Positions 36,565 through 49,549 of a stretch of DNA of 64,000 bases are shown here, piece after piece. The DNA comes from Triglochin maritima. Its lineage: Eukaryota > Streptophyta > Magnoliopsida > Alismatales > Juncaginaceae. Both the position numbers and the translations under genes were made by a program. The stretch is taken from positions 32,345,621 through 32,409,620 of the forward strand of contig OY821784.1 in assembly GCA_963682175.1 (NCBI GenBank). Reading direction: 5' to 3'. Below the pieces are notes generated by a model. It did not search any database. It was given only the letters and a program-made list of their open reading frames with translations, and had not been told where the DNA came from. How positions within the stretch are numbered: the first letter of the stretch is position 1; each line of letters opens with the position of its first letter.

Positions 36565-38139
36565 TGATTGACATCATTTCATGCTTATATTTGTACCTTA
36601 TATCCATTATCTTACACCTAAGCAATGCTATGTGACGAGTTTTATGTTTAGTTTTCAGAAATAAAGAGGTTTGAAGAGAAGAGCCATGAAAGGACCCAAA
36701 AGCAGGAAAAAAGGACCTAATTGTGAGACCTGGGGACCAAGATGCAAGGGGGAAGGACCTGATCGTAAGACAGAAGGACCTAAGAGCAAAACAGGAAACT
36801 CCACACCATCATGAGGAGTATTTTGTCAATTCGATTCGGGTCGGAGCTCCACTAAACCAGCTAGATGCATCCAAGACCAAGAAACACACCAAGGCAAGCC
36901 CACCAGAAGACCCAGCCGGATCTGGGCTTTATAGGCCGCCAATTGGCGGTCTGGAACCGCCAATTGGCGGTCTGGTTAAGCCCAAATCAGCCAAGATTCT
37001 TCCTGGACTTGTATTAGCATGTGTTTAGGCTATTTTTGGTATTGGTTTAGTCCCACATCGGGGGATTGTCCCGGATTAGCTTTTTCCATGCTTATAAATA
37101 GAACTCTTCACCTCCCATTGTATCCATCTCCCTCTTGGTGGCCATCTTCCCTACTAAGAGTGAAGCCTTGAAGCAAAACTCTAGTGGAGGAAGAGCTACT
37201 TGTAATTGAGTGAGTTAATAATATAAGTTTTCTCTTAATGATGTTGTTTCTCTCTTAGTTTAATTTCCTTTCATTTGCATGCTTGTTTGTTTGTTTAGTT
37301 TTATGCTTCTTTAATATTTCTTGCTTAAGTAGTATAAATTTCATTTCAGTATTATGTTTTCCCTTGCTAAATTAGTTCGTGTAATGAGTAGTGAGTAGTT
37401 CCATCCCCATTTGGGGGGTGGAGAAATATGTGATATAATAATGTAGTGTATTAAGTGTGTGTTATTTTTATCCCTTGAGCTTTATATGATTTCCATAACC
37501 ATCTAATGGGTCTCCACTCTTATCTTTGATATGCTAATGCTCTTGAATGAAGCTTAGCTTATGCTTTGATTAGTGGACCTATTTTATGGGGAATGATAAA
37601 GTTAGGATATGGATGAAGTTAATGTTGGAAACACAATTTGTAGTGTATGTACTCTTGTTGCCTTTTCCTTAGCTAATGTCTTGTATGTTTTAATGATGTA
37701 GTCATCTTAATTCATGTAGAGGCATAGGAGGGTCTAGTCTTTATACTTGAGTTCATGTAGCTTCATTCCAATCATTGTCTTGTATGTTTTAATGATGTAG
37801 TCTTATCTTAATTCATGTAGAGGCAAGATTGGATGTAGTTTTATGATTTCATGCACTACATGTTGTGAGGAGCTTAATTGAACACACACACACACACATC
37901 TTTATGTTCACATTATTTCTCTACCCCCTTTGGGGCTTAGTTTTATTGCTTATCTTCATTTCCTTTTGCATTTCATTTCAGCTTTGTAGTTTAGATTAGT
38001 GTAATACATCTTTCTCCCTTCTTTTTACCTCTCGCCTTCGAATAAACCAAGTGTCGACACACCTCCCAGTGGACGACCCGTATTTGCCACCGCTTCAACG
38101 CGGCCGTGCACTTGCAGTTAAATATAAAACGATCAATCA
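36565..38139 (+). repeat. 5' LTR of the intact Athila element
   Basis: 1,575 bp, TGATTGA...TCAATCA. Two CCGCCAATTGGCGG palindromes lie at 36936-36972, about 120 bases upstream of the TATA box. An AC microsatellite lies at ~37881-37898. Confidence 0.95.
37093..37100 (+). promoter_or_regulatory. TATA box of the Athila 5' LTR
   Basis: TATAAATA, followed ~25 bases on by a CTTCACCTCCC block. The same motif is at 46918-46925 in the 3' LTR. It is the likely start region for the element's RNA. Confidence 0.65.
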
Positions 38140-38145
38140 AGTTTT

Positions 38146-38163
38146 TGGCGCCGTTGCCGGGGA
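38146..38163 (+). other. Primer binding site, tRNA-Asp type
   Basis: TGGCGCCGTTGCCGGGGA begins six bases after the LTR end. It is complementary to the 3' end of plant tRNA-Asp, as in other Athila elements. Confidence 0.9.
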
Positions 38164-39277
38164 GGTGCTCTGTCCAGACCTTGGTTTGGACGATTCGAGG
38201 GGTTTTTAATTTTTTGTTTTTAGTTTTTCTTAGTTTCAGGGAACCACAAGGTCAAGGGGAGGCTACTGGAGAAGTTTGAGGAAGTGACGACCTAAATAGA
38301 TCGCCAATCAGCGGTGGAAAACCGCCAATTGGCGGCCTGGTGAGCGTTGATTTCCTTGAAATTTTTGTTGGTAGTTAGTCTTGAAATTTGTGTTATCTGG
38401 GAGCCCAATTTTGCATGCTTTGACCTCTGGTTTGCTCCCAGATCATTAATCACTCCCCCTTTAATCAACTTGGACCATAAAACTCAAAGCAAAAGATTAG
38501 ACTTCTTGCCATCTAGGTCATGCACCATTGGTAGACCTTGCATGCATTTGTCTTTTCTTTGCTTTACATTTTGTCGTTGATTGCTGGCGTGAGGTACGTG
38601 CACCCACATCCCTCATTCATGCATGTTTCGTTCATGCATTAGTTAGTAAGGTGCATCGGGACAAGAGTGAGAGAGCGTTTGATTGGAGCGATTGATTGCT
38701 AGATCTAGGATCAAATCGCTACTAAGGAGGGGTTGTCCCATAAAAGATAAGGTGGGGGATTTCATCACCCTTTCCTTGGCCCCAAAAACCACTCTTAATA
38801 AAGCCTTAACTAAAAGCAAGTAGACATTGGCCCTAAGGAATTCGGACGCACTAGGAGAGTAATCTAGTCGAGACCGTCATGACCTGATCGGCGTTGCCTA
38901 CCTTGTCGATAGTAGGAGGTACTGGATCTCCGGATCTGGTATCACTTGCTGGGCATTGTGGTCCTCGTTGTAGGGAGGTGAGGCGTGTCGAGGCTAGTGA
39001 CCTCGAAGTTAGGCGTCGTCTAGCTTAAGGACCCATTGCCTTACTTTGTTTGAGCCGTGCTTGCTAGTTAGGCTTCTTCCTGATCCCACTACCCACGCTA
39101 GCTCTAGGGATTCTTCTCTCCTCACCTGAGTCATCTCCTCATCTATTCTCTACGTTTAGTCTCCTCCTCTAGTACACCTTCTGTTGTGTGTTTGGTAGAG
39201 TCGAGTCGAGCATTTTTATGCGAGGTTGGGCTCGTTCTGGTGAGAGCGCTCGACTCGAGAGAGTGCTTATTTCTGAG
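38164..39277 (+). other. Untranslated leader of the Athila element
   Basis: About 1.1 kb between primer site and gag. It contains one degenerate and one good copy of the GCCAATTGGC palindrome (38289-38337). Much of it is nearly identical to the leader at 51133-52246 of the non-autonomous partner, which suggests packaging or translation signals are conserved here. Confidence 0.7.
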
Positions 39278-42200
39278 ATGGAAGATCTTGGTGATCGACC
39301 ATCTCCGCCTCGTGCTCCTTTGGAGCAAGAAGGCGAGTCGTCTCGTGGTGGCGAGGGAGACCGGGTTCCATACATGGACTACCTCGGTCCATTCCCACCA
39401 CCACGTAGACCTCCTTCTCCTCCTCCTCTGACTCGAGAGGAAGGGAGATTCGGTCAGGATCGAGTTCTAGGTGCACCACCACCTTTAGCTCGACATGATA
39501 GGCCGATGACCTTGTGGGAGCGGACCCATCCTGTTCGGGCCGCGCAACCTTCTTGCATAGTTGTTCCCCCGGCTCGCGGGAACAACTATGAGCTGAAACC
39601 TCAGTATGTGAGCATGCTTCCAACCTTTACTGCCAATAAGGAGGATCCGTATATTTTTATACGCGAATTCGAGGAAGTATGCTCCATGTTCAAGCTTCAA
39701 CAGCTTGACGAGGATTCTGTCCGGTTGAGGATGATTTCGTTCGCATTGAAGGATAATGCGAAGAAATGGATGTATAGCCTCCCGGCGAGTTCGATTCGGT
39801 CTTGGGATGACTTTGTGACCGTCTTTCTGAAGAGATTTTTCCCTCAAAGGAAAACTCAACAGATACGGCACCAGATACATCAAATGTATCAGACCGAGAC
39901 CGAATCTTTTCATGGTTTCTTTGAGAGGTTCAAGGACCTTCTCCAGCAATGCCCTCATCATGGACTTGAGCTATGGCAGCTGTGCCAGATTGTTTATGAG
40001 GGCATCAACTACAACACCCGCACATTGTTGGAGTCGATGTGTCAGGGTGACTTCCAAATGAAACCCATCGAGGAGGCATGGGACACTTTTGAATCCATGG
40101 CTGAGCGCACCTTCGAGTGGGACACCATGAGAGAGCCACCAGCCGCCAGGTCTTCTGGTCGAGCTGGATCATATCATGTTGAGTCGACTATCGCGTCTGA
40201 GGCGAAAATGGCTGCTCTCATGCGTAGGATAGAGAGTTTGGAGATGGACCGAGCTCCTGTAGCTCAGGTCGCTACTCCCGGGTGTACTAGGTGTGGACTG
40301 TCGGGACATGATGACTTGGAGTGCGCTTACGCTCCAAGAGATACTGAGCATGCAAATGCGATGTATCATCAAAGGCCCCGAAACGACCCGTACAGTCATT
40401 CCTATAACCCGGGATGGCGTAACCATCCTAACTTCTCTTGGGGGTCTAGTGGAGGACACGGTCAGAGCTTGCACGCTCAACCTCAACCTCCACCTTATCA
40501 ACCTCCACGCCCATCGGCGACCTACCAACCCCCACATCAAAGGTCTCAGCACCAAAATTACCAACCTGGTCAGGCCTCTTCGTCGGGTTATTCTAACCAG
40601 ACTCCACCACCTCAGCGGGTTGACCCCAAGGACCCTTCTAGTGATCTGACCCTTCAAGCATTCATGCAGAGCATGCAAAGTACAGTCAAGGCTTTGGAAA
40701 TGCAAGTTAGCCAATTGGCTCATCAATTCCATGAACGCGAGAAGGGTCAGTTCCCGAGTCAACCTGTGGTAAATCCCAGGGGTCAGCCTGCTAATACCAG
40801 GCAAAATGTACACAATGTTGAAAGTGACCCTTCCCAACATGCTAATGTTATTCATACCTTGAGATCGGGAAGGGTCGTTGACAACAATGTGAATATGCCG
40901 GAAGCCAACCCTGTTGGCAAGTCTTCCAAGGAGAGTCTTGAGCCTGTCAAGGAACCTAATTCTGAGACTCCTCCTCGTGATTCCTATGTCCCCAAGGCAC
41001 CATTCCCTCATCGGTTGACTAAAAAACGTGATGAGCATTGGGATAAGATCGTTGAGGTACTTAGGCAAGTAAAGGTGAACATCCCGTTGTTGGACGTTGT
41101 TCAACAAATGCCACCGTATGCCAAGTTCCTCAAAGACCTTTGCACCACCAAGAGAAAAACAAATGTGCCCAAGAAGGCCTTCTTGGCCGCCAATGTGAGC
41201 TCCATATTGACACAACCCATGAATGTCAAGTACAAGGACCCTGGTTGTCCAACTGTCTCTTGCATGATTGGGAATGTGACCATCTCTCAAGCTCTATTGG
41301 ATTTGGGTGCATCTGTGAATCTCCTGCCTTACTCAGTCTATGTCAACCTTGGGATAGGCGATCTTAAACCAACGAGGACAACCCTCCAGTTGGCTGATAG
41401 ATCCGTCAAAATCCCACGAGGGAGTGTGGAGGATGTCCTTATCAAAGTGGGTGAGTTCGTATTTCCAGTTGATTTCATCATCTTGGATACCGAACCCGTG
41501 TCCAACCCACAAGGACAAATTCCTGTAATCCTTGGGAGGCCATTTCTTGCGACATCTAATGCTTTGATCAATTGTCGCAATGGCTTGATGAGGTTGTCTT
41601 TTGGAAACCTCACGGCGGATTTCAACATCTTCACTCTTGGTAAGCAACCTGGGCTCTTCGACGACTCAGTCGGAGCCAATTTCATCCAGGACACGGATGA
41701 GCCCGATTCATTAGGCATGTTCGACTCACATCGACATATTATTGAGGTGCCTAATGATCAGGTTGCGAGTGAAGAGGATCTTGAGGAATCCGCCAGCATA
41801 TCTCTGGACGAGGAGGCACATCTGGGTGCTTGCTCCTCTTACCCCGTGGCCCTTGAGCCACTTGAAATTAACTCTGAATCCGACAAGGACCCACCTCTGG
41901 TCGAGCTTAAACCGCTCCCCGATAACCTAAAGTACATCTTTTTAGGGGATAATGAGACCTTGCCACTCATTATTGCTTCTGATCTTGAAAAAGATCAAGA
42001 GGTTGCCCTCAAAAGAGTACTCTTTGAAAACAAAGAGGCGATCGGGTGGTCCTTGAAGGATATCAAGGGAATTAGCCCTGGTATTGTTCAGCATCGGATC
42101 CACATGGAAGAGGATTCTAGGCCCCGCAGGGACCCACAACGGAGATTGAATCCTGTACTGAAAGAAGCCGTCCGAAAGGAGGTTCTTAAGTGCTTGGATC

Positions 42201-44815
42201 ATGGCATAATCTATCCTATCTCTGATAGTTCGTGGGTGAGTCCTGTCCATGTGGTTCCCAAGAAGTCAGGCGTGACGGTTGTGGAGAATGAGCATAATGA
42301 GCTTATCCCGACACGCCTGCAAACTGGCTGGCGAGTTTGCGTTGATTATCGCAAGCTCAATGCGGCAACGCGGAAAGATCATTTCCCGTTGCCATTCATT
42401 GATCAGATGTTGGAAAGGTTGGCCGGACATGAGTACTATTGTTTTCTTGATGGATACTCCGGTTACAACCAAATTCCCATCGCCCCCGAGGACCAAGAGA
42501 AAACCACATTCACTTGTCCCTTTGGCACGTTTGCCTACCGTCGCATGCCCTTTGGGTTATGCAATGCGCCGGCAACGTTTCAGAGGTGTATGATCAACAT
42601 CTTCTCCGATATGGTTGAGCGTTTCCTTGAGATCTTCATGGACGACTTTTCCATATTTGGCGCTTCCTTTGATGAGTGTCTTCATCACTTGAGCCTTGTC
42701 CTCAAGCGATGCCGTGAGAAGAACCTCGCTCTCAATTGGGAGAAATGTCACTTCATGGTGAAGCGAGGGATTGTACTTGGACATGTGGTCTCAAGTAGGG
42801 GAATTGAGGTCGATCCCGCAAAAGTGGGTATCATTGCTAATCTCCCACCGCCACGTAATGTGAAGGATATCCGCGCCTTTTTGGGGCATGCCGGATTCTA
42901 TCGGCGGTTCATTCGGGATTTTAGCAAAATCGCTCGACCTCTCACCGCCTTGTTGGCTAAGGATGTCATTTTTGAGTTCACACCGGATTGCCACCATGCC
43001 TTTTTGACCTTGAAGAAAGAGTTGACTTCAGCTCCCATTATTAAGGCACCGGTGTGGACTGAACCCTTTGAGTTAATGTGTGATGCATCTGACTTCGCTG
43101 TGGGAGCAGTGCTTGGGCAACGATTGGACAAATTGCCTCATGTGATCTACTATGCCAGTAGAACACTCAATGATGCCCAATTGAACTACACTGTGACCGA
43201 GAAGGAATTCTTAGCGATCATATTTGCTTTGGAGAAATTCCGGTCGTACTTGATTGGCTCCCACGTGATTATCTATTCTGATCACACAGCCATCAAGCAC
43301 CTCATGGCGAAGAAAGATGCAAAATCCCGACTCTTGAGATGGATCTTGTTGTTACAAGAATTCGATCTCGAGATTCGGGACAAAAAAGGGTGTGAAAACG
43401 TTGTAGCTGACCACTTGTCTCGTCTAGAGACGACCAACCCACAGGACCAAATCATTGACGACAAATTTCCTGACGAGCAGTTGTTCATGATCGAAGATAA
43501 CCCTTGGTTTGCCGACATCGTGAACTACCTCGTGACCGAGCAATTTCCTGTGGGTTGGTCAAAATCTGACCAATCCAAATTTAGATCGTATGTCAGATTC
43601 TTTCACTGGGACGACCCCTACCTATTCAAATACTGCTCTGACCAAATTTTCAGGCGGTGCGTCCCAGATACCGAGTTCCAAAGTGTGCTCCATTTCTGCC
43701 ATTCCAAGGCATGTGGAGGACACTTTGGAGCAAAGAAAACTGCTGCCAAGGTGCTCCAATCTGGATTCTACTGGCCCTCTCTTTTCAAGGATGCTTACGA
43801 CTTTTGTAAGCAATGTGATAGGTGCCAGCGCCTTGGCAGGATTGGTCGACGTGACATGATGCGTTTGCAAAATGTCCTTGTTGTCGACATCTTCGATGTG
43901 TGGGGCATCGATTTCATGGGTCCCTTCCCGAACTCTTTCGGGAATGTTTACATTCTGGTGGCCGTTGACTATGTGTCTAAGTGGGTTGAGGCTATACCCA
44001 CAAAGACCAATGACAACAAGGTGGTCACCAAATTCTTGAGGGACATTTTTGCGCGATTTGGTACTCCTCGTACCATAATCAGCGATAGGGGTACCCACTT
44101 CTGTAATCGCTCCTTTGAAGCGCTTATGAGGAAATATTCGATCACCTACAAGCTTGCGACCCCATACCATCCGCAAACTAGTGGGCAGGTCGAAATCTCT
44201 AACCGTCAATTAAAGCAAATTCTTGAGAAGACGGTTGGTTCCTCGAGGAAGGATTGGTCTACCAAGTTGAATGACGCATTGTGGGCTTTCCGCACCGCGT
44301 ACAAGACCAATTTGGGTATGTCCCCTTATCGGGTAGTGTACGGCAAGGCTTGCCACCTACCCGTCGAGCTTGCGCATCGTGCTTTCTGGGCGATCAAGAA
44401 CCTGAATATGGATCTTGATCAAGCAGGAGTACAACGTAAGTTCGACATTGTGGAATTAGAAGAGCTACGCAATGATGCGTACGAGAATGCCAAAATTCAT
44501 AAGTCCCGAGCCAAGATGTTTCACGATCGCATGATTATGCGAAAGGTGTTTACGGTCGGGCAGAAGGTGTTGCTCTACAATTCCCGGCTTCATCTGTTTG
44601 CGGGTAAGCTCCGCAGTCGCTGGTCTGGCCCGTTTATTGTCCAAACCGTTTATCCTCATGGAGCGGTTGAGATCTTGAACCCAGGGAATGGGGACGTGTT
44701 CAAAGTTAATGGACAACGCCTCAAACCCTACTTGGAGGGGGCACCAGCCGAAGTCGAGGAGGTCATGTTCCTTCATGAACCTCCCTCGCACTCAACCATT
44801 CATGCTCCTACATGA
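39278..44815 (+). CDS. Gag-Pol polyprotein, Athila-type Ty3/Gypsy
   Basis: One uninterrupted frame of 1,845 codons. In order: Gag capsid domain (~39620-40050), zinc knuckle C-x2-C-x4-H-x4-C ([14 protein letters not shown], ~40280), Pro/Gln-rich linker, aspartic protease with [10 protein letters not shown] (~41300), reverse transcriptase with catalytic FMDD (~42637), RNase H ([13 protein letters not shown], ~43080), integrase with HHCC finger and D-D-E residues (GIDFMGP, SDRGTHF, GQVEISN). All catalytic motifs are present. Start: an ATG at 39278 sits in a context conserved in the partner element (ATG at 52247). An earlier in-frame ATG at 39218 is not conserved there, though it cannot be excluded. 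Gag and Pol share one frame with no visible frameshift, so Gag:Pol ratio must be set by processing or another route. It likely supplies proteins in trans to the partner at 49550. Confidence 0.93.
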   Translation: MEDLGDRPSPPRAPLEQEGESSRGGEGDRVPYMDYLGPFPPPRRPPSPPPLTREEGRFGQDRVLGAPPPLARHDRPMTLWERTHPVRAAQPSCIVVPPARGNNYELKPQYVSMLPTFTANKEDPYIFIREFEEVCSMFKLQQLDEDSVRLRMISFALKDNAKKWMYSLPASSIRSWDDFVTVFLKRFFPQRKTQQIRHQIHQMYQTETESFHGFFERFKDLLQQCPHHGLELWQLCQIVYEGINYNTRTLLESMCQGDFQMKPIEEAWDTFESMAERTFEWDTMREPPAARSSGRAGSYHVESTIASEAKMAALMRRIESLEMDRAPVAQVATPGCTRCGLSGHDDLECAYAPRDTEHANAMYHQRPRNDPYSHSYNPGWRNHPNFSWGSSGGHGQSLHAQPQPPPYQPPRPSATYQPPHQRSQHQNYQPGQASSSGYSNQTPPPQRVDPKDPSSDLTLQAFMQSMQSTVKALEMQVSQLAHQFHEREKGQFPSQPVVNPRGQPANTRQNVHNVESDPSQHANVIHTLRSGRVVDNNVNMPEANPVGKSSKESLEPVKEPNSETPPRDSYVPKAPFPHRLTKKRDEHWDKIVEVLRQVKVNIPLLDVVQQMPPYAKFLKDLCTTKRKTNVPKKAFLAANVSSILTQPMNVKYKDPGCPTVSCMIGNVTISQALLDLGASVNLLPYSVYVNLGIGDLKPTRTTLQLADRSVKIPRGSVEDVLIKVGEFVFPVDFIILDTEPVSNPQGQIPVILGRPFLATSNALINCRNGLMRLSFGNLTADFNIFTLGKQPGLFDDSVGANFIQDTDEPDSLGMFDSHRHIIEVPNDQVASEEDLEESASISLDEEAHLGACSSYPVALEPLEINSESDKDPPLVELKPLPDNLKYIFLGDNETLPLIIASDLEKDQEVALKRVLFENKEAIGWSLKDIKGISPGIVQHRIHMEEDSRPRRDPQRRLNPVLKEAVRKEVLKCLDHGIIYPISDSSWVSPVHVVPKKSGVTVVENEHNELIPTRLQTGWRVCVDYRKLNAATRKDHFPLPFIDQMLERLAGHEYYCFLDGYSGYNQIPIAPEDQEKTTFTCPFGTFAYRRMPFGLCNAPATFQRCMINIFSDMVERFLEIFMDDFSIFGASFDECLHHLSLVLKRCREKNLALNWEKCHFMVKRGIVLGHVVSSRGIEVDPAKVGIIANLPPPRNVKDIRAFLGHAGFYRRFIRDFSKIARPLTALLAKDVIFEFTPDCHHAFLTLKKELTSAPIIKAPVWTEPFELMCDASDFAVGAVLGQRLDKLPHVIYYASRTLNDAQLNYTVTEKEFLAIIFALEKFRSYLIGSHVIIYSDHTAIKHLMAKKDAKSRLLRWILLLQEFDLEIRDKKGCENVVADHLSRLETTNPQDQIIDDKFPDEQLFMIEDNPWFADIVNYLVTEQFPVGWSKSDQSKFRSYVRFFHWDDPYLFKYCSDQIFRRCVPDTEFQSVLHFCHSKACGGHFGAKKTAAKVLQSGFYWPSLFKDAYDFCKQCDRCQRLGRIGRRDMMRLQNVLVVDIFDVWGIDFMGPFPNSFGNVYILVAVDYVSKWVEAIPTKTNDNKVVTKFLRDIFARFGTPRTIISDRGTHFCNRSFEALMRKYSITYKLATPYHPQTSGQVEISNRQLKQILEKTVGSSRKDWSTKLNDALWAFRTAYKTNLGMSPYRVVYGKACHLPVELAHRAFWAIKNLNMDLDQAGVQRKFDIVELEELRNDAYENAKIHKSRAKMFHDRMIMRKVFTVGQKVLLYNSRLHLFAGKLRSRWSGPFIVQTVYPHGAVEILNPGNGDVFKVNGQRLKPYLEGAPAEVEEVMFLHEPPSHSTIHAPT

Positions 44816-46374
44816 GTGGTTGAGCTTTCATGTTTGTACATAGTTAAAAAAAAAAAGACTCCTTCAGTGAGCATCGATTGTTGTGGGCCCCAACCCTTGA
44901 GTATTTGGGCCCCATTTCTTTCACGTATGTGTATCCCTTTCTTTAGCATCTCACAGGTTTTGAGGGAATTTGGGTTGTGTCCATCAACATAGCCATACAT
45001 TTCCCTTTGTACTTCATGTTGGTGAGATCTCTCCTTTTTATGCATCAATCCATGTAGTATCTTGCTTGCATTCATTGAGGACAATGCATGAAGTAGGTGT
45101 GGGGGGGGGGGGGTGTTTTACGTGTGTACATAGTCGAGTCTTTTTCCTTCGATTTTGTTTTCTTTTGTTTGCATTGTTAGGGTCATGATAGTGTGCTGCA
45201 TTTAATACCGATATATCTGCTTGCCATGATCCTTGGGTGACTTGTCTTCTTTTGCTTGCCTAGTGCTTCAAAATTTTCACATTTCTTTCAAAATCTTCAT
45301 GTGTTTTCGAAAGAAAATGTTTTGTGGGTTTTGCGTGTGTTTAGCATGTGCAAAACCGTTGAGAGGCAAAGTAAAAAGAAAGCTCCCAAAATTGTCTTGA
45401 ACTTGATGCATTAGGATATCTAGTACATGGCTTTAGGATTTATCGAGTCGTTAGGATGCACCCCAGTTTTCCCTTGGGGGTGAGTAATCAGTGGGTTTCA
45501 GTGCTCAAACATTTAAAGAAGTCCACCCTGAACCTAGTGAGTCAAATAATTCGTGTTTGTTAATTTAGGAAGTTTGTTGTAGTCAAGGGCCCTTAATATC
45601 TTTTTGTGAAACTTAAGTGTAGGGATTTTGGTTCCCATGTAGATAAATGAATAAATAAGTGGTGTTCTCTCTTCTCGCACGGCTCCTATCACTCGGGAAA
45701 GTAGGTCTGAGGGGACTTTGTGCCTGGTGCTTTCGAGTCATCTGACTTGGGATGCACCGACCGAACCCCCGTTACACGGGTGGTAGGGATCGCCCTATGT
45801 GGAGATTTGGGGGAAGGTGTACGTGATAGTGTAAGTCCTCATAGGCAATGATGCACGAAACCTGACCCTGGGAGAATCAAACACCAACCAATAAATGCTC
45901 CAAAGAAAAAGAAAAAAAAAGAAAGAAAGAAAAGAAAAAGAAAAAAAGAAAAGAAAAGAAGAGTCAAATAAGAACCAAAATGGACTTTACACTTTGTTTC
46001 ACATTCAGAAGTTAAGGTTGCCCATGTCTTTCACTTAATTCCTTAGTTAACTCTCACGAATAACTCATTAGGCTAGGTGTGTGGACTGATTACATATATA
46101 GAGTCGACCCGTAGTATTACCGCATTCCATGATCGTCAAAATAAGTCCAACGAGTCGTGTAGCTAGATTGATTAATGCATCTTGTTCGGATTTTGTGGGT
46201 ATATCCGCTGAAAACCCTCAGGAGACACCACTCCTCCTCCTTGGCAACAAGGAGGTTTAACGGCTTGTTGCACATGCTAAGTGCAACCGTGATTCCTACG
46301 AAAGTGAGTTAGGATTTCTTGTTTTTTCGTATGCTTTTTCCTTTCTTTGTTTTGCTCGAGACTAGAAAAAACTT
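44816..46374 (+). other. 3' non-coding region of the Athila element
   Basis: 1.56 kb without an envelope-like frame. It includes an A tract at ~44848, a G run at ~45101, and an A/G-rich tract at 45900-45960, and is closely matched by 53760-55340 in the partner element. Confidence 0.75.
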
Positions 46375-46389
46375 AGGTGTGGGGGTATT
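46375..46389 (+). other. Polypurine tract
   Basis: AGGTGTGGGGGTATT directly precedes the 3' LTR, the expected priming site for plus-strand DNA synthesis. The same tract is at 55340-55354, 8967-8981 and 11163-11177. Confidence 0.8.
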
Positions 46390-47968
46390 TGATTGACATC
46401 ATTTCATGCTTATATTTGTACCTTATATCCATTATCTTACACCTAAGCAATGCTATGTGACGAGTTTTATGTTTAGTTTTCAGAAATAAAGAGGTTTGAA
46501 GAGAAGAGCCATGAAAGGACCCAAAAGCAGGAAAAAAGGACCTAATTGTGAGACCTGGGGACCAAGATGCAAGGGGGAAGGACCTGATCGTAAGACAGAA
46601 GGACCTAAGAGCAAAACAGGAAACTCCACACCATCATGAGGAGTATTTTGTCAATTCGATTCGGGTCGGAGCTCCACTAAACCAGCTAGATGCATCCAAG
46701 ACCAAGAAACACACCAAGGCAAGCCCACCAGAAGACCCAGCCGGATCTGGGCTTTATAGGCCGCCAATTGGCGGTCTGGAACCGCCAATTGGCGGTCTGG
46801 TTAAGCCCAAATCAGCCAAGATTCTTCCTGGACTTGTATTAGCATGTGTTTAGGCTATTTTTGGTATTGGTTTAGTCCCACATCGGGGGATTGTCCCGGA
46901 TTAGCTTTTTCCATGCTTATAAATAGAACTCTTCACCTCCCATTGTATCCATCTCCCTCTTGGTGGCCATCTTCCCTACTAAGAGTGAAGCCTTGAAGCA
47001 AAACTCTAGTGGAGGAAGAGCTACTTGTAATTGAGTGAGTTAATAATATAAGTTTTCTCTTAATGATGTTGTTTCTCTCTTAGTTTAATTTCCTTTCATT
47101 TGCATGCTTGTTTGTTTGTTTAGTTTTATGCTTCTTTAATATTTCTTGCTTAAGTAGTATAAATTTCATTTCAGTATTATGTTTTCCCTTGCTAAATTAG
47201 TTCGTGTAATGAGTAGTGAGTAGTTCCATCCCCATTTGGGGGGTGGAGAAATATGTGATATAATAATGTAGTGTATTAAGTGTGTGTTATTTTTATCCCT
47301 TGAGCTTTATATGATTTCCATAACCATCTAATGGGTCTCCACTCTTATCTTTGATATGCTAATGCTCTTGAATGAAGCTTAGCTTATGCTTTGATTAGTG
47401 GACCTATTTTATGGGGAATGATAAAGTTAGGATATGGATGAAGTTAATGTTGGAAACACAATTTGTAGTGTATGTACTCTTGTTGCCTTTTCCTTAGCTA
47501 ATGTCTTGTATGTTTTAATGATGTAGTCATCTTAATTCATGTAGAGGCATAGGAGGGTCTAGTCTTTATACTTGAGTTCATGTAGCTTCATTCCAATCAT
47601 TGTCTTGTATGTTTTAATGATGTAGTCTTATCTTAATTCATGTAGAGGCAAGATTGGATGTAGTTTTATGATTTCATGCACTACATGTTGTGAGGAGCTT
47701 AATTGAACACACACACACACACACACATCTTTATGTTCACATTATTTCTCTACCCCCTTTGGGGCTTAGTTTTATTGCTTATCTTCATTTCCTTTTGCAT
47801 TTCATTTCAGCTTTGTAGTTTAGATTAGTGTAATACATCTTTCTCCCTTCTTTTTACCTCTCGCCTTCGAATAAACCAAGTGTCGACACACCTCCCAGTG
47901 GACGACCCGTATTTGCCACCGCTTCAACGCGGCCGTGCACTTGCGGTTAAATATAAAACGATCATTCA
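46390..47968 (+). repeat. 3' LTR of the intact Athila element
   Basis: 1,579 bp; matches the 5' LTR except for two extra AC units and two base changes near the end (GCGG for GCAG; CATTCA for CAATCA). The short frame 46548-46853 and its twin at 36723-37028 are LTR sequence, not genes. Confidence 0.95.
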
Positions 47969-49015
47969 GTGTGCATACGTGTCTTAAGCAATTCAATAGA
48001 CTTAACAGCCTGAAGATACCTTTCGTGGGAAATGAAGGCTTCTTGTGTGATCCAAATGACACGACCCATGATGCCGTCGTGACGACGAAGCGCATCCTTC
48101 TCCATTACACCATCGTCTGGGTACATCTTATCTCGATAGCTCCTTCAAATATCCTTCCGCCATCGATTAACGATATAAGACTCCAAGAGCAATGCATTAG
48201 GATCTAAGCGTGCAAGTACAACAAAAACGTGGCAGCATAGAAGGTCAACATGTTGAAACATTCTACAATCACATGTGAAGTTCGTAGATCTGTTTTGTAC
48301 TAGGAAACGTTTCGACAGTAGCTGCTCACCAGCCAATACACGTTCAGATACCTTGTAATGAAATGCGTCATTCGTATTGAACTCCTCCGTTATATCGTAG
48401 TATATCATCTTCCCAATTTCTAATTGGACTTTCTTGAAGACCCCTACCATATACAAATCGCTGACTGCCTCTCGAAGGGATACATTGAAACCAATTTGGG
48501 TCTCTTATGAAGGCAATCGAAATCCGATTGAGCTTGCTTGTTAAACTTGTGGCGGAGCACGAGTTCGTATTATTGAACGAACTGCTTAATGGTGGTCTTA
48601 GAAGTCAGGTACTTGTCGAAAAAGGCGTTCATATTCTTGCTTCTCTGAGTAGATGCCATTGCCGCGAAAAACAATCTCCAACAAATGCAGGTATCCAGGA
48701 CTCTCGGATTGCATAAATCGATTGGAGCCAACTATGGTGCTGGAGGTTAAAATCACCAATGAAAACCTGCCAATTTCGATCAAATTCTGCTGGGGTTTTG
48801 GAATTGTATACAATCAATTTTAGATCAAATAACATGTGCTTCCGATACTGCGTCGGCAACTTCATGGGAGTTTTGTTTCATTATGTGCCATATACAAAAT
48901 CTGTGCCTCACGTCTTGGAAGACATTCCTTACAACAACAGTAATGACACCACATTAATCTGTTATGATCACTGGGGAGTTATATCTGCATGATGGGGGCA
49001 ATTTAAAAGGAGTGA
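47969..49015 (-). pseudogene. FAR1/MULE transposase, catalytic C-terminal half and SWIM finger
   Basis: Minus-strand translation gives, in order: IITD followed by a stop where the family has Gln; FQDVRHRFCIWHIMK (the C-x-W-H block); YNSKTPAEFDRNW and WLQSIYAIRESWIPAFVGD; a TTIKQFV block; then a SWIM zinc finger FTCDCRMFQHVDLLCCHVFVVL and YIVNRWRKD. This is the standard FAR1-type MULE order. Frameshifts near 48620 and 48470 and a TGA at 48145-48143 disable it. The frame runs into the Athila insertion and continues beyond it at 36559. Confidence 0.85.
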
Positions 49016-49024
49016 GTCATATAT

Positions 49025-49549
49025 TCAAAGGTACAAAGTACTACTTTGAAAACTTAATCCGGACAGAGACAAAACTTATTCTGGAAAGCCCCACAATCTA
49101 TTCCAAATAGACACAACTTAATCCGGACAGAACAACAACTTAAATCGGACAGAACCACAACTTAATCTGGACAAACCCACAACTTAATCCGGACAGACCC
49201 ACAACATATTCCGCACAGACCCACAACTTGTTCCGGACAGACCCACAACATATTCCGGACAGACACATGACTTAATCCGGAAAGACACACGACTTAATCC
49301 GGACAGATACACAACTGAATCTGGACATCAACACACCTTAATCTGGACAGCAACACACCAGTTAATCCGGACAGACACGCAACTTAATTCCAACAGACCC
49401 ACAATGTATTCTGGACAAACACACACTTATTCTGGACATGCCCACTACCTATTCTGGACAGACCCACAACTTATTCTGGACAGATCTACAATCTATTCCG
49501 AATAGACGCAAAACTTATTCTGGACAGACCTACAACTTAAAATGGACAT
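49025..49549 (-). repeat. 22-bp minisatellite array in the FAR1-type gene, left part
   Basis: About 23 degenerate copies of ACAGACCCACAACTTAATCC plus GG on the plus strand. It lies between two coding segments of the transposase and so probably in an intron. The array is split by the element at 49550; its other half resumes at 56946. Confidence 0.85.

Larger units (their letters stand above)
36565..47968 (+). mobile_element. Intact Athila-type Ty3/Gypsy LTR retrotransposon
   Basis: A complete 11,404-bp element flanked by the 5-bp direct repeat GTGTG (36560-36564 and 47969-47973). It has two long LTRs, a tRNA-Asp-type primer site, one uninterrupted gag-pol frame and a polypurine tract. Comparing the LTRs I see only a two-unit difference in an AC repeat and two base differences near the 3' ends, so the insertion should be recent. 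The gag-pol sequence and primer site place it in the Athila group, often pericentromeric (family knowledge). No envelope-like frame exists between gag-pol and the 3' LTR. It is inserted into a minus-strand FAR1-type transposase. Confidence 0.95.

Noticed and set aside
36723..37028. 101-codon frame present identically at 36723-37028 and 46548-46853
   Set aside because: Lies within both LTRs upstream of the TATA box and includes the palindromes; no homologous protein recognised.
39188..39277. Extended gag-pol start upstream of 39278
   Set aside because: The frame extends 5' only through a GTG; the ATG at 39278 has a context conserved in the partner element, while the ATG at 39218 does not.
40169..41290. 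373-codon minus-strand frame inside the Athila gag-pol
   Set aside because: Antisense shadow of the conserved gag-protease frame; no recognisable domain.
44816..46389. Envelope-like gene expected in some Athila elements
   Set aside because: No long frame, signal peptide or membrane segment in this region on the plus strand.
49025..49549. CRISPR-like array
   Set aside because: Units are directly tandem and degenerate with no unique spacers; the sequence is a plant minisatellite.
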